Assembly: GCF_002994745.2 (NCBI RefSeq)
Contig: NC_037094.1
Location: 20,375,001 to 20,439,000 of the forward strand
DNA from: Rosa chinensis
Taxonomy: Eukaryota; Streptophyta; Magnoliopsida; Rosales; Rosaceae
DNA: 64,000 nucleotides
Reading direction: 5' to 3'
Below are positions 48,020 through 58,649 of the stretch, piece by piece. A model generated the notes under the pieces. That model did not search any database. It was not told where the DNA came from and was given only the letters and a program-made list of their open reading frames with translations. Each line of letters begins with the position of its first letter. Within the stretch, counting starts at the first letter, position 1. The position numbers were made by a program, and so were the translations under genes.

Positions 48020-48240
48020 CGAGAAAGGCTTACGGAAGTGAGAGAGAGAGAGAGAGAGAGAGCGGGAGGCGGAAGGGAAGCGGAGAAAAACCAAAACCTG
48101 GAGGAAGCTATTGAGGACGGTCACAGCGAGGGAGAAGAGGGTGAAGGTGAGGAAGGGGAAGGAAGAGGCTCATATGAATCGAAGCCATTCGCCGGAAAAG
48201 GGTTCGAAAAGTAGTACTGCCTGAGATCTAGATGGGTTTC
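48020..48240 (-). other. GC-rich, exon-like segment near the right end of the CACTA cargo
   Basis: A (GA)n run (48042-48062) is followed by GC-rich sequence unlike the AT-rich surroundings. It may be the first exon and leader of the captured gene on the minus strand, but no frame could be tied to block A. Confidence 0.3.
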
Positions 48241-48404
48241 TAGGTTTAAGGTCGAGAGAGAACGAAGATAGGTTTCTAGGTATAAGGTTGAGAGAGAGCA
48301 GAGATGGGTTCAAGTGTCGAGAGAAGGGCTGTGTTTTTTCCTTTTTCATTCTTTCTTTTGGACACGATGTGCAATTAAACCTAGCTAAAAATTCTCCAAG
48401 TTAT

Positions 48405-48943
48405 TCACACAACAGAAATCTCACTAACTGTCTTCTGAGTGCATCACTAAAAATCAAAATGTGAAATCATGGAGGGCAACATGGCGCCTTCAACATTTTG
48501 GCTCAAAATGTTGCCGCCCAGTTCCATCTTCACACAACAGAAAATCTTAAATCTGTTGTACAATTACAATAGCTTGCACTAGGCCTATCTAGGGGAAGAC
48601 ATTCAAGCAAGCTTCCTCAAACTTTGATGCTTAGTTTTTCAATCACACAACGGAAATAGTAAAACTCGTTGTCCTAGTAGCCCAAATTTCAGTGTTTCAA
48701 GAGCCAACCAAGACTCCAAAGTGGAGGGAAATCTGCCGCTAAATTTTTTAAGACTCAGACGACAGACATTACTTCATTTCCGTTGTGCAATGTAGTTCTG
48801 ATAAAAAAGTTTTCACTTTATTGGCATTCACACAACAGAATATAACAAGTACCGTTGTGCAATAAAGCTTACTTAAACACACAACAGATGATTTCTGTTC
48901 CGTTGTGTGATTAGTGTTGTGTGATTAACTTTTTGTAGTAGTG
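48405..48943 (-). repeat. right subterminal repeat region of CACTA element
   Basis: Repeats the CACACAAC/GTTGTGTG motifs of the left end in both orientations. Confidence 0.85.
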
Positions 48944-48946
48944 ATA

Positions 48947-50100
48947 AAAGAACTTAGGCGATATATGCTTAGTGTTGTCGCCTTTGATAAATCCTAACTT
49001 CATTTGTTCAGTACAAGTTGCATATTCTCATAAATGCATGTAGGTTCATTTTGTGCTAGACTTCAAACCATAAGTTCCTCGAATATGTCTAATTGTAGAC
49101 CTTAGCCATATGCATTCGCGCACAGCTTCATGTATAGCAATAATCTCTGCATGGTTTAGTAGACCTTTACGATATCGCAGTGCTTCCCATGGTATACACA
49201 TAACTTGTTTTGGAGCCACCTTTGTGAGGGTCAGAGAGATACCCTGCATCAGTAAAACCCATTGAAACATCACCATTGTTTTGATGGAGAGGAGGAGGGT
49301 GACGCCGACCACCATGGACGACGACGGTGTCGACACCGGTGACTTAGCTGGTCTTGGTGTCTTTGACAGCGCCACTTGGCCAATGAGGTCCGATCTCATT
49401 TTTCTGTCATTCCTTTTCTCTCTGTAGAGATAAAATAAGCCCATGTCAATCGTACCTTTCAAGTATCGAAAGATTGTTTTCACACAACTTCAGTGGTGCC
49501 GTGTTGGTGCAGAGTTATGTATAGCTAACAAGTTCACTGCGAATGAGATGTCTAGTTTTATGCATTGAGCTAAGTACAATAATGCACCTATTGCACTTAG
49601 ACACTTTAGCCTCTAAAACGTCTTCATCCTCATCCTTTGGACAAAACGGATCTTTTCCAGACTCAAGACTACGACCAATCATGTGAGTACTCAGGCTTCA
49701 CTTTATCTTCATTAAAGCGCCTTAGTATTTTCTAAGTATATGCTGACTGATGGATCAAAATCCCATCACTACGGTGCTTAAGTTCTAATCCGAGACAAAA
49801 CCGTGTTTTCCCAAGATCTTTCATCTCAAATTCGGATTTCAAATACTTAGCAATTTTCTTTGACTCATCTAGAGTTCCAATTAGGTTCATGTCACAAACA
49901 TAAACTGCTATAATTGCAAATCCGAAACTTGTCCTTTTAATAAACATGCATGGGCATATTTCATTATTGACATATCTATTCCCAATCAAGTAGTCACTTA
50001 GACAGTTATACCACATCCGTTCGGATTGTTTCAATCCATATCGTTTTAATCTTATTGAAAACGCACTTCATGGTTTAGAGGCACTTGATTTGGGTAATTG
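48947..50100 (-). pseudogene. copia D RNase H and reverse transcriptase remnants
   Basis: The RT piece (50034-49732) reads RMWYNCLSDYLIGNRYVNNE, CMFIKRTSFGFAIIAVYVCD (catalytic YVDD changed to YVCD at 49891-49902) and EFEMKDLGKTRFCLGLELKH. Downstream, the RNase H region (49483-49046) retains LLNHAEIIAIHEAVRECIWL in a frame interrupted by unrelated translation. Multiple frameshifts. Confidence 0.82.
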
Positions 50101-50160
50101 AAGTCCATATGGAACCTTCATATATATATATATATGTATGTATGTATGTAGCAGAATATT
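50101..50160 (+). repeat. AT/ATGT microsatellite
   Basis: (AT)n followed by (ATGT)n at about 50121-50152, in the RT remnant. Confidence 0.8.
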
Positions 50161-50675
50161 ATAACGTTCATTACGGAAGAATATATCTCATCGTAGTTGA
50201 TTTTAGGGCGTTGTGAGAAACCTTGAGCTACAAGGCAGGTTTTATATCTAACAACCTCATTTTTCTCATTACGCTTTCTAACAAAGACTCATTTATGTTC
50301 AACAAGCTTTATATTTAAGGGTGTTAGCGTTATAGGCCCAAATACCTGTCTCTTTGCTAGTGAATCCAATTCAGCCTGGATTACTTCTTTCCATTTAGGC
50401 CAATCCGCTATTCGTAGGCATTCTTCAATCGAATGAGGTTCGATATCATCATGTTCTATAATTCATTGAGCAATAGAATATGCAAAGGCAACATCAAGGG
50501 TAATAGAATGTCTATTCAACATCTCATGTACACTAGTTTAATTCATGGAGATCTCTCTATTCTCTGGAATTGGTTCTGACATTATAGCATCCCCCAATGA
50601 TGTCTCTTGGACATAACCATAATCCGAAATATTTTCATGAGACGGATAATTTATGTCGATGATTAATGGATCATT

Positions 50676-51975
50676 TTATGTTAAACTCGCTTTCTTTCTT
50701 AGGAGAGAATCCATCGAACCTTTGGGTCTCTCACACTTCCTCGTAGGGAGCTCGGCTTGAGCCAAAACGCCATCACCATCATTAGGGACGGCGACGTTAT
50801 GTCCATTATTTTTAGGGACATCAATCCTTACAAGCACGTTTGCAACATGTATGTGTGATCTTATCACTTTAGCAATATTAGAAAATGCATCAGGTATTGA
50901 ATTTGCTACGTTTTGAAGATTGAGAATTCTCCGCACTTCAATGTCGAACTGTGTGGTTCGGGGATGAAGATGAGACAAATTGGAGACAGACCACGACAAT
51001 TCCTGTTATTCATGTTGAACATTTCTGTCCTTATCTCCCCTTAATGACGGGAAGACTATCTCATCAAAGTGACAATCCACAAATCTAGCAGTGAAGAGAT
51101 CGCCAGTTAAGGGTTCTGAATAGTGGATAATTGTTAGAGAGTCATATTCAACATAAACGCCTAAATATCTTTGAGGACCCATTTTGATGCGTTGTGACTG
51201 CGTAATTGGCACATAAACTGCACACCCAAATATGCGTAAGTGTGAGATATCAGGATCATACCTAGTCGCCATCTGTGACGCAGAGAAGGGTTGAGCGGTA
51301 GTAGGCCTCAGAAAAAATAAGCAGAACTGCATGCAATATTGCATAATCCCAAGCAGAAACAGAGAGATTAGTGTGCATAACCAATGCTCTAGCAACCATT
51401 TGTAGTCTTTTAATGGCAGCTTCTGCCAGACCATTTTGGGTGTAAACATGAGAAACTGGATGTTCAACATCAATCCTAATGGACATGCAATAATCATAAA
51501 AAAAAATTTATGTAAACTCTCCAGCATTGTCATGACGTATTGACTTAATAGGATGATCAGGATAGTGAGCCCTTAACTTAATGATTTGTCCTAGGAGTTT
51601 AGCAAATGCAACTTTCCTGGTGGACAATAGCATGATATGTAACCAGCGTGTCGATACATCAACCAACACCATAAAATATCTAAATGGGCCACATGGTGGT
51701 TGAACAGATCCACAAATATCACCTTGGATTCTTTACAAGAATGGAATAGTTTTTTTTAGCATCCTTTGCATAGGATGGTTTCAATCCTAATTTTGCTAAA
51801 AAGCAAGCTTTGCAGAATGAAAGATGTGCTTTAGAAGCAACCAATGAGGAATTTGGTTGAGTCATGAAGTCACAATTGACTTTAGAAGTAAAAAGAAGAG
51901 CCAAGGGTGCACTGTTGGCGTCAAAGCCACTATGGGGCCGCAGGGGGTCGGCGGCGCTAGCCTTGTGTTAATGCT
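50676..51975 (-). pseudogene. copia D integrase remnants
   Basis: Fragments from three frames: NGLAEAAIKRLQMVARALVM (the Glu-containing end of the integrase core), HLRIFGCAVYVPITQSQRIK then MGPQRYLGVYVEY, and FTARFVDCHFDEIVFPSLRG. The region between 51900 and 51975 still resembles the matching part of copia B (about 19240-19340). The zinc-finger part and gag are lost. Confidence 0.82.
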
Positions 51976-51981
51976 CAGAGC

Positions 51982-53091
51982 GGCAAGCTTTACCGACAAG
52001 GATTCACCCACCCCAACCTCCGCTGTCTGACCCCAGAGAAGGGAAAGGTCGTGCTGGCAACAATACATGGCGGAGAATACGGAAATCATTCAGGCGCCAG
52101 ATCCTTGGCTAATCGCACAATGCGACAAGGCTACTTTTGGCCTACGCTTGGTGATGACGCCCGGCGGATATCAAAATCTTGTCACAAATGCCAACAATAT
52201 GCTGATCTTCCACATGCCCCGGCGGAACCTCTGTTGGTTATCGTCGATCCCTGGATTCACTCAACCTGGGGCCTGGACTTGATGGGAAAATTCCAAACCG
52301 CCAAAAGTCAGTTCAAATACATCATTGTCACCATCGACTACAACAGCAAATGGATAGAGGCAGAGCCCCTGACGGCGATAACTACCGCCAAGGTAATTCA
52401 CTTCCTCTGGAAGAACATCTATTGCTGCTACGGTGTCCCGCATGCAATCATCACAGACAACGGCACACAGTTCAACAATAAGGAACTCATCTCTTTCACC
52501 GCCAATCTGGGCACCAAGATGCGTTTTGCATCAGTTGCTCACCCCCAAACCAACGGCCAGGTCGAAGTGGCAAACAAGATAATCAGGAAGCTGTTACAAA
52601 AGAAGCTCGATGAGGCCAAGGGTTTGTGGGCTGAGAAGCTCCCGGAAGTTCTATGGGCTATCAGAACAACCCCAACTTCCGCCACAGGTGAAACCCCTTT
52701 TGTATGATGTTCGGAACTGAGGCCGTCCTGCCTATCGAGGTAACCCAACCAACCGCTAGGGTCGAAGGCTACTGCCCCGAGACCAACAATGACGGCGTCA
52801 ACCTCAACAGGGATCTCCTAGAGGAAAAGCGAGACGCAGCCCATTTGCACAATCTCCAGAACAAGCGAGGGGTATTGCGTTTCTACAACGCCAGGGTCAA
52901 AGCCCGCAACCTCCAACTGGGGGACTGGGTAATGAAAGAAGTCATACCACCACCAACAAAACTCCGCCCAACTTGGGAAGGTCAAAATTGTAGAGGTCGT
53001 TAGCCCAGGCACCTTCTACTTAATGGACAAGGATGGCGTCACAACGACCCACCCTTGGAATACCGAGCACCTTCGGTATTACTACAAATAG
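51982..53091 (+). pseudogene. gypsy (Tat-type) integrase, two frameshifts
   Basis: HHCC zinc finger (IHGGEYGNHSGARSLANRTM then SCHKCQQYADLP). Catalytic core: Asp in WGLDLMGKF, Asp in ITDNGTQFNN, Glu in HPQTNGQVEVANKIIRKLLQ, so the DDE triad is intact. The frame is open to PTSATGETPFV, then stops at 52707. A one-base loss moves the rest to another frame (MMFGTEAVLPIEVTQPTARV), and a second shift near 52975 leads to KIVEVVSPGTFYLMDKDGVT and a stop at 53089-53091. Up to these shifts it is well preserved, and it is more GC-rich than its surroundings. Confidence 0.88.
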
Positions 53092-53503
53092 TCATACCGC
53101 TACCCAAGAGCATCTTGACTTAGTTAAATTTTTGTTCAATATTTAGCTAAGGGAAGCTACCCAACGGGTACGACCCCGCTTTTATAAACGCTGTTCAGAC
53201 AGCTATTAATGAAACAAGGAATTATTCAAACCATTGTTACCAAGTCTAGCACTGGGGGCAACTGGCAATGCCAGTCAGCGGACTACGTCGGCTACATTGT
53301 GCACTTGGACCAATTTTAATTCCTTTAATGTTTCATTCATGGCCAAAAATGAAATTGTCAAGACCTCTAGCGGTACACACATCATCACAAACAAAAGAAA
53401 AAAACAGAGTATAGGAGCTTAGGTTCCAAAATTTCATTTATATCCCAAGTGAATTACATAAAATATTTATTCCTCAGCGGCTACAAAAACTTTCCTACTA
53501 TTT
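53092..53503. other. non-coding spacer between integrase and antisense ORF
   Basis: Nothing recognised; the two convergent reading directions meet here. Confidence 0.5.
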
Positions 53504-56235
53504 TCAGGGGTTGGCGAGGTTGGCTCCGCTACCTTCGGCATCTCCACTGGCGACCTGCGGCTGATGTGAACTGCTCGTCTGGTCGGACCCTCGGGCTGTG
53601 GGACTGGGGGTCTCTACTGTGCCATCCGCCCGAGTGTGGGCCGCTAAGAACCCAGCGCGAGACACCTCAGACTGGGTAGGCGTCCACTGAGAGTCGCCCT
53701 CTCGAAGTCCACCACTCTCCCTGCTACCCGAGCAGGCTCCTTCAACCTGACCAGGGGCGGCAGTAGGGGCGGCACTTGTTATCGGCAGAGCTTCCTTAGA
53801 TGGCTGCACGACCGGCATTGACGCTTTCGCCCAGTCGATGGCGCCCTTCTGCTGCAGCATTTCCACATTAGCTATGGCACCGGCCTTCGCTGCTTCGGTC
53901 AGTACCTTCTTGTACTCCGCCGACTGCTTGTAGGACTCAACAGCGGCGGCTGCAGTACGACCCCCCCCTTAGCCTCCAGGCAAGCGACTTCACCCTCTAG
54001 CCGCTTAACCTTGGCTTGTTTGGCGGCGGACTCCCACTGAAGGATCTCAACCTTCTTATCCTTGGCGGCCACCCGATCCCGCAGCAGGGACATGTCTTGC
54101 TCCAACTTGGCGAACTATTCATTCCGCTCCAAGTGCCGCTCGATGGCAACGGTCAACTTGCCACGGGCGTTTGCTGCATCGCAGTCGGCCTTTGTCAAGC
54201 ATCGCTCGACATCAGCCAACCTTTCTTGGGCCTTCTCCAAGTCCCTCTATAGGCCCGCCACCTCCTCCCTGAGCTCCCGCTCAACTAGGGGTTGTTTTGA
54301 CGCCGCCTGGAACATTTCATGTAGCCCAACGGCGACGTACCCAAAGGCTGTGCTGAAGGGCGATTCGTTGACAGCGGTCGACCGTACAATCCCCTCCAGG
54401 CCGTCGAACCCCAACCGCTCGCAAAGGTGATACAGGAACTCCCGTTCACCATCATTCAGGAACTCGGCGTAAGAAGCAAATGAGTCCAAGCCGCTCGTAC
54501 CCGCCGCTTTCGCCACGTCAGCGGGAGCCTCAAGCGGAGCCTGCCTTGACTTCTTCGGCTGCTCGCGGGCCCCGGTTATCTCCACTTCCTCCTCTTCCCC
54601 GCCAGAGTTGGGTTGACGGCGTTTTCGCTGAAGCGCCCGCGCTCTACCAGCAACAGCAGGCCTCGAACCCCCCATCGGCAGCTCCAACCCCGCTATGGTA
54701 ACACCCTCCGTCGGGCGTACTGCTTTCTTCGGCACCCCGCGCCGTATCGCTGGCGCTCTCTCTTTCCGCGGCGCAACCTTGCTCGCCACTCCGGTCCCCG
54801 CCTGAACAGCAGGCAGCCCGTCACCACCAAGATGAGAGTGGTGTGGCATTGGCAGCACCACCGGAACCTCGGACGGGCTCAGCGCCAGCGTCTCCGGGTT
54901 CACCACCGTCTTCTGAGCCGCCAGCCCAGACGAGTACATAGATTCCAGGAAGTTGTTAATCTCAGCGCGGTCCATGGCTTTCGCGAAGGCGTCACGGTTG
55001 GCTTTGTTCCCTGGCGGAGTTTCTAAAAAAAAAGAGGAAGCAACAAACCAATCAGCATGACAATCTCACCAAGGGTGTGATCTAGCGGAGGGTACTTACC
55101 AACGGCACGAGTCAGTTGCTGATCCAACAGCAACTCCCAGCCTGTAAGGAGGACGGAAGTCCAGCAAGTTGCGATTCCGCCAGCAACCTCTGATGCGTGC
55201 CACGCGGCACTCTTCCTCATGAGTCAGGTTGTACCGCAACCCCGCTGCACAAAAAGGTCATTATCAGTACAGAGTACAAGGCTGTGTAAAAAAAAAAAAG
55301 AAAAAAAAAAAGGGGCAACCCCGCCAGTCATGTTCAACGAAAGTGGCAAACGACCTCGAATGGGCTGAAACTCCGACTTAATTCTAAACGTCGGCTCCCC
55401 CTCGTTCGACCCCGCTTGGTACTCCCACCCCGTCGTGGCAACGCAGAAGGTACCCGGCCAATAGGACATGGAATCCCTCAAATTCTCGATCAACTTAGGC
55501 GCTCCTTGGCGGCGACTCAGGTTTACCTGCCCTCTGCAACCTTGGCGTTTCACGTACACCAGTTCGTAGAAGTGCAGCACCTCCGCCACAGTCGGTCCCT
55601 CGCAACCGGACAACTCCACAGCGAGTTCAGCGCCAGCATCAACCGCCACATGTTGGGGCATATTTGCCCAAAAGCAACGCCAAGCTCGCACACCAAGATC
55701 TGAAGGTTCGGTACCAGCGGGAAGGTCACTCCCTCGCGGAATATAGCCTCGTGCACGACGGCGTGGCCCACTGGCAGGATCGAGACCTTCTCCTCCACCG
55801 TCGGCGGACGTAGCTTCACCATGCCGGGCAACCGGAACACCCGCTTCAGCCGGTTGACGGCAACAGCAGTCATCCTACCTCCTGCCTCGTCAATGGGGGT
55901 GCTGTCCTCGAACACCCACGCCGACTCCGTATCCTCCCCCGCTACACCTCCCCCCCAGCGGAACCGCTAGCGGCACTATTGCTTTCTAGGCGCTCTTCGT
56001 GCATAGTGTGGGCAGCGGCAGCCTCCCCCGCCCTAGAACTCTCCGGACGCGATGCACGACCCATTACTACGTCCCACGGTATGGTCTATAGCGGCTCGAC
56101 CTCTAGCGGTTCTGGCAGTGAGGTTCCTACACGGGCAGACGGACGCAACGAGTCAATAAAATTTCTATCCGCCGCGCTGAACGACACTTCAGATCCATAA
56201 TCCTCATTGCTCGAAATCTCTATGACGTCGGCCAT
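53504..56235 (-). pseudogene. Tat-type antisense ORF (putative gypsy-type transposon protein), intron-containing
   Basis: Starts at the ATG at 56235 (MADVIEISSNEDYGSEVSFS). Exon 1 runs to 55355 and holds a PF04195-like domain (VTFPLVPNLQILVCELGVAF, PNMWRLMLALNSLW, then in another frame VAEVLHFYELVYVKRQGCRG and FCVATTGWEYQAGSNEGEPT). A TAG/TGA and a frameshift near 55615 break it. Exon 2 is 55244-55100 (GLRYNLTHEEECRVARIRGC) with GT-AG edges. Exon 3 (55022 to about 53504) holds NRDAFAKAMDRAEINNFLES, a basic and acidic middle (RKRRQPNSGGEEEEVEIT) and a coiled-coil tail, with further shifts. Such proteins occur antisense in Tat elements; their role is unknown. Confidence 0.75.
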
Positions 56236-57004
56236 CCCAAAACCCTAAAACCCAAATCAGTTAGCTCACACAAGATCTAACCTATCCCTATATCAGTCAG
56301 TGCCCAAGAACATCAACAACACTCAACCCAGAAAATACCAAAACAAGAACAAACGCACTCAAACCCAGATTCGACCATCTAGAAAATTCCTCAAAAACCC
56401 AATTCTGTCAAACACAGCAACCCACCCCCAAACACACTCACACCCTCACAACACGTCAACGAGGAACATATCACAGGAACACCCAAAACCCAAAAATTCG
56501 CCATGGCAGACATCCAATGAAACAGGGATATAAGTCAGAATACCAACCTCAATGATGGAGTCTCTGACAGCAGTGTGGGCACTTGTCTTCGGAGCCGGAG
56601 GTCGTCGGTTCTTCCACGTGCGAAAACTCGGCAATATCACCTCAACCTTCTTCTCCGATCTCAGACGCAGAGAGCTTGAAGACGACGAAATACAGTTCAA
56701 AGTTTAGAGCAGTGTCAAATATGCCAACTTCCCCCCCTTTTATGTCAACGTCAAGCAGTCCTACGTCGTCCATTGAAAAACGACATCATGTGTCAGTCGT
56801 ACACGTGTCCCACAACTACAGTTACTCTCCGGATTAACCGAGGCGTCGCCTCAGTTACAAAATCCATCATTACTCAACATTAATGGCGAGGAGACAGCTT
56901 CGCACGCTAAACCTTTAGGGGTTCGCCACGTGTCAACCACCATCAGACGAAGTGTCTGGTAGAAGCCACAACTTTTGGGAGGAAGGCGCCAATCGTCGGA
57001 GGAA
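56236..57004. other. upstream region of the antisense ORF
   Basis: An A/C-rich leader-like stretch to about 56540, then GC-richer non-coding sequence. No TATA box was convincingly placed for the antisense gene. Confidence 0.5.
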
Positions 57005-57535
57005 TCCGCTGAGCGAAACCCCGCTGGCGGAACTTCTCACTTCTCACTTTCCAAGTGTCGAAGTCCGCTGAGCGAAACCCCGCTAGCAGAATTTCTCACT
57101 TGTCATCTTCCAAGTGTCGAAGCCCCCTGAGTGAAACCCCGCCAGCGGAGCTTTTCACTTGTCATCTTCCAAGTGTCGAAGTCCGCTGAGCGAAACCCCA
57201 CTGGCGGAACTTCTCACTTCTCACTTTCCAAGTGTCGAAGCCCGCTGAGCGAAACCCCGCCTGTGGAGCTTCTCACTTGTCATCTTCCAAGTGTCGAAGT
57301 CCGCTGAGCGAAACCCCGCTGGCGGAACTTCTCACTTCTCACTTTCCACGTGTCGAAGCCCTCTGAACGAAACCCCTCTAGCGGAACTTCTCACTTGTCA
57401 TCTTCCAAGTGTCGAAGTCCGCTGAGCGAAACCCCGCCAGCGGAGCTTCTCACTTGTCATCTTCCAAGTGTCGAAGTCTGCTGAGCGAAACCCCGCCAGT
57501 GGAACTTCTCACTTGACACCTGTCGAAGTCTCCTA
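57005..57535 (+). repeat. 59-bp tandem array
   Basis: Nine consecutive copies, each exactly 59 bp (starts at 57005, 57064, 57123, 57182, 57241, 57300, 57359, 57418, 57477). Core TCCGCTGAGCGAAACCCCGC, then GGCGGAACTTCTCACTT and CCAAGTGTCGAAG. The copies differ only by point changes, with an alternation of TTCTCACTTTCC and TGTCATCTTCC variants. The array lies in the 3' non-coding part of the Tat-type element. Confidence 0.95.
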
Positions 57536-58156
57536 TGAGCGGATCCCCGCTAGAAAACTTCCACTTGTCAATTTGCAAGGGGCAGCCTCAGCTATACGTT
57601 GCACTGCCGGCAGAACCCCCTCCATCTTGCAAACCCTGTGCGTTGTTGAGCGCAACTCCGCTCACTAACTACCACCAAACACATCTATGCAACGTTGTTT
57701 CCTGCTACATCCAGCGGGGGGTATCCGCCAGCGGTGAATCCCGAGGCTACGCCTCACTTTGACAACGACCGCCACGCGGCGTTACGGTCAGGTCGTCCTT
57801 ACGGGACACGGGGACTTATCAACAGTCTACGATGACCCTGATCAGGTACGTTGACCCCCGTCACCCGGGTACTAAGATTGGGCTCGCTACCCAACACCCT
57901 CTGCTCCGCCCAGCTTCCCCTCAACAAACAATTTGTCGACCATCTAGAGGTCCGTCTTGGCTAGGGAGTGGGGGACTCCCTGGCGGGCCTGGCAGGGGCC
58001 CACCCGAAAGGGTATAAAGCGTTCGCTCAGTAAGTCTATGGTTGACAACACACTGACGCTAATTATGCTGTTGCAAGTCTAGCGGAAGTAACGCTTCACA
58101 CCGCCGATCAACTCCCCAACCAAGATTGCCCTCCTTGACTGGGGACTTGGGGGACT
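57536..58156 (+). other. 3' non-coding region of the Tat-type element
   Basis: GC-rich, with a TATA-like GGGTATAAAGCG (58010-58021) and a purine-rich GGGGACTTGGGGGACT (58141-58156) just before the LTR, the likely polypurine tract. Confidence 0.55.
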
Positions 58157-58645
58157 TGTACCTACATGTGCCAGAACGAGCATAATTAGCTATAATGAGC
58201 CACGCTCATGGTACCGCTAGAGGTACCGACTCCCACCAAGGGGGTAACCTGCGAAGGCACGGCCAGGCGGGCTACCGCTCGAGCCCTGGATCGCCCCCAG
58301 ATCACCGGTGACGCGCCGCGTCAAGATGGCATCAGAAGCTCCAGACACTGGGAATCGAAGCACATCAGTCCTACGTCGGAAACAAGAAGAAGATCAACCT
58401 CTTCCTCACCTATAAAAGGTTCTCTCCTCTCTCCTCATTAATTACGCAATTACTACTCATTTATTGTTATGCTGCCCATATACAGTGACTGACTTAGGCA
58501 TCGGAGAAGCGAAGACCGCCCAACGCGGTCTCCCTCTGATGCCCTGTCTCTCGTGTTGCAGTAAACGGAAGTCATCTAATCCTCGGAGTAGTGGTCCGCC
58601 CACCGGACCCGCATTAAACAAATAGCCGGCTACCGCCAGACTTGA
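58157..58645 (+). repeat. LTR of the Tat-type element (edges approximate)
   Basis: Starts TGTACCTACATG after a strong polypurine tract. It contains a TATA box CCTATAAAAGG (about 58410-58420) followed by CTCTCCTCTCTCCTCATT, typical of an LTR promoter start. The end may be the CA in CATTAAACA (58620) or CATTAACA (about 58651). With only one copy the length of about 470-490 bp cannot be confirmed. Confidence 0.6.
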
Positions 58646-58649
58646 TCAT

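Larger units (their letters stand above)
43456..48943. mobile_element. CACTA (En/Spm-type) element carrying host gene fragments
   Basis: 5488 bp with terminal inverted repeats starting CACTACTACAA. The first 25 bases of the two ends match at 23 positions (differences at positions 12 and 23). The 3-bp duplication ATA lies on both sides (43453-43455, 48944-48946), as expected for CACTA elements. About 500 bp at each end are packed with direct and inverted GTTGTGTGA/TCACACAAC and GTTGTCTGA motifs, the usual subterminal transposase sites. No TNP2-type transposase was found, so it is non-autonomous. The interior holds exon-like fragments of a host gene on the minus strand (45153-47602). Confidence 0.92.
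42859..51975 (-). mobile_element. Ty1/copia retrotransposon D, 3' part, split by a CACTA element
   Basis: Minus-strand element of the same family as copia B. Its 3' LTR is 42859-43068 (TGTTTAAGG...CTTCAACA), with polypurine tract AAGGGGGAG at 43069-43077. The body runs 43078-43455 and 48947 to about 51975. RNase H, RT and integrase remnants are present. Gag and the 5' LTR are absent: near 51975 the sequence changes abruptly to a plus-strand gypsy element. Removing the CACTA element and one ATA makes the body collinear with copia B (AAAAGAACTTAGGCGATATA). Confidence 0.88.

Noticed and set aside
54480..55026. Plus-strand open frames opposite the Tat antisense ORF
   Set aside because: GC-rich shadows of the minus-strand antisense ORF, with low-complexity composition.
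57005..57535. CRISPR-like array
   Set aside because: The 59-bp units are contiguous with no variable spacers, and the context is a plant retrotransposon.
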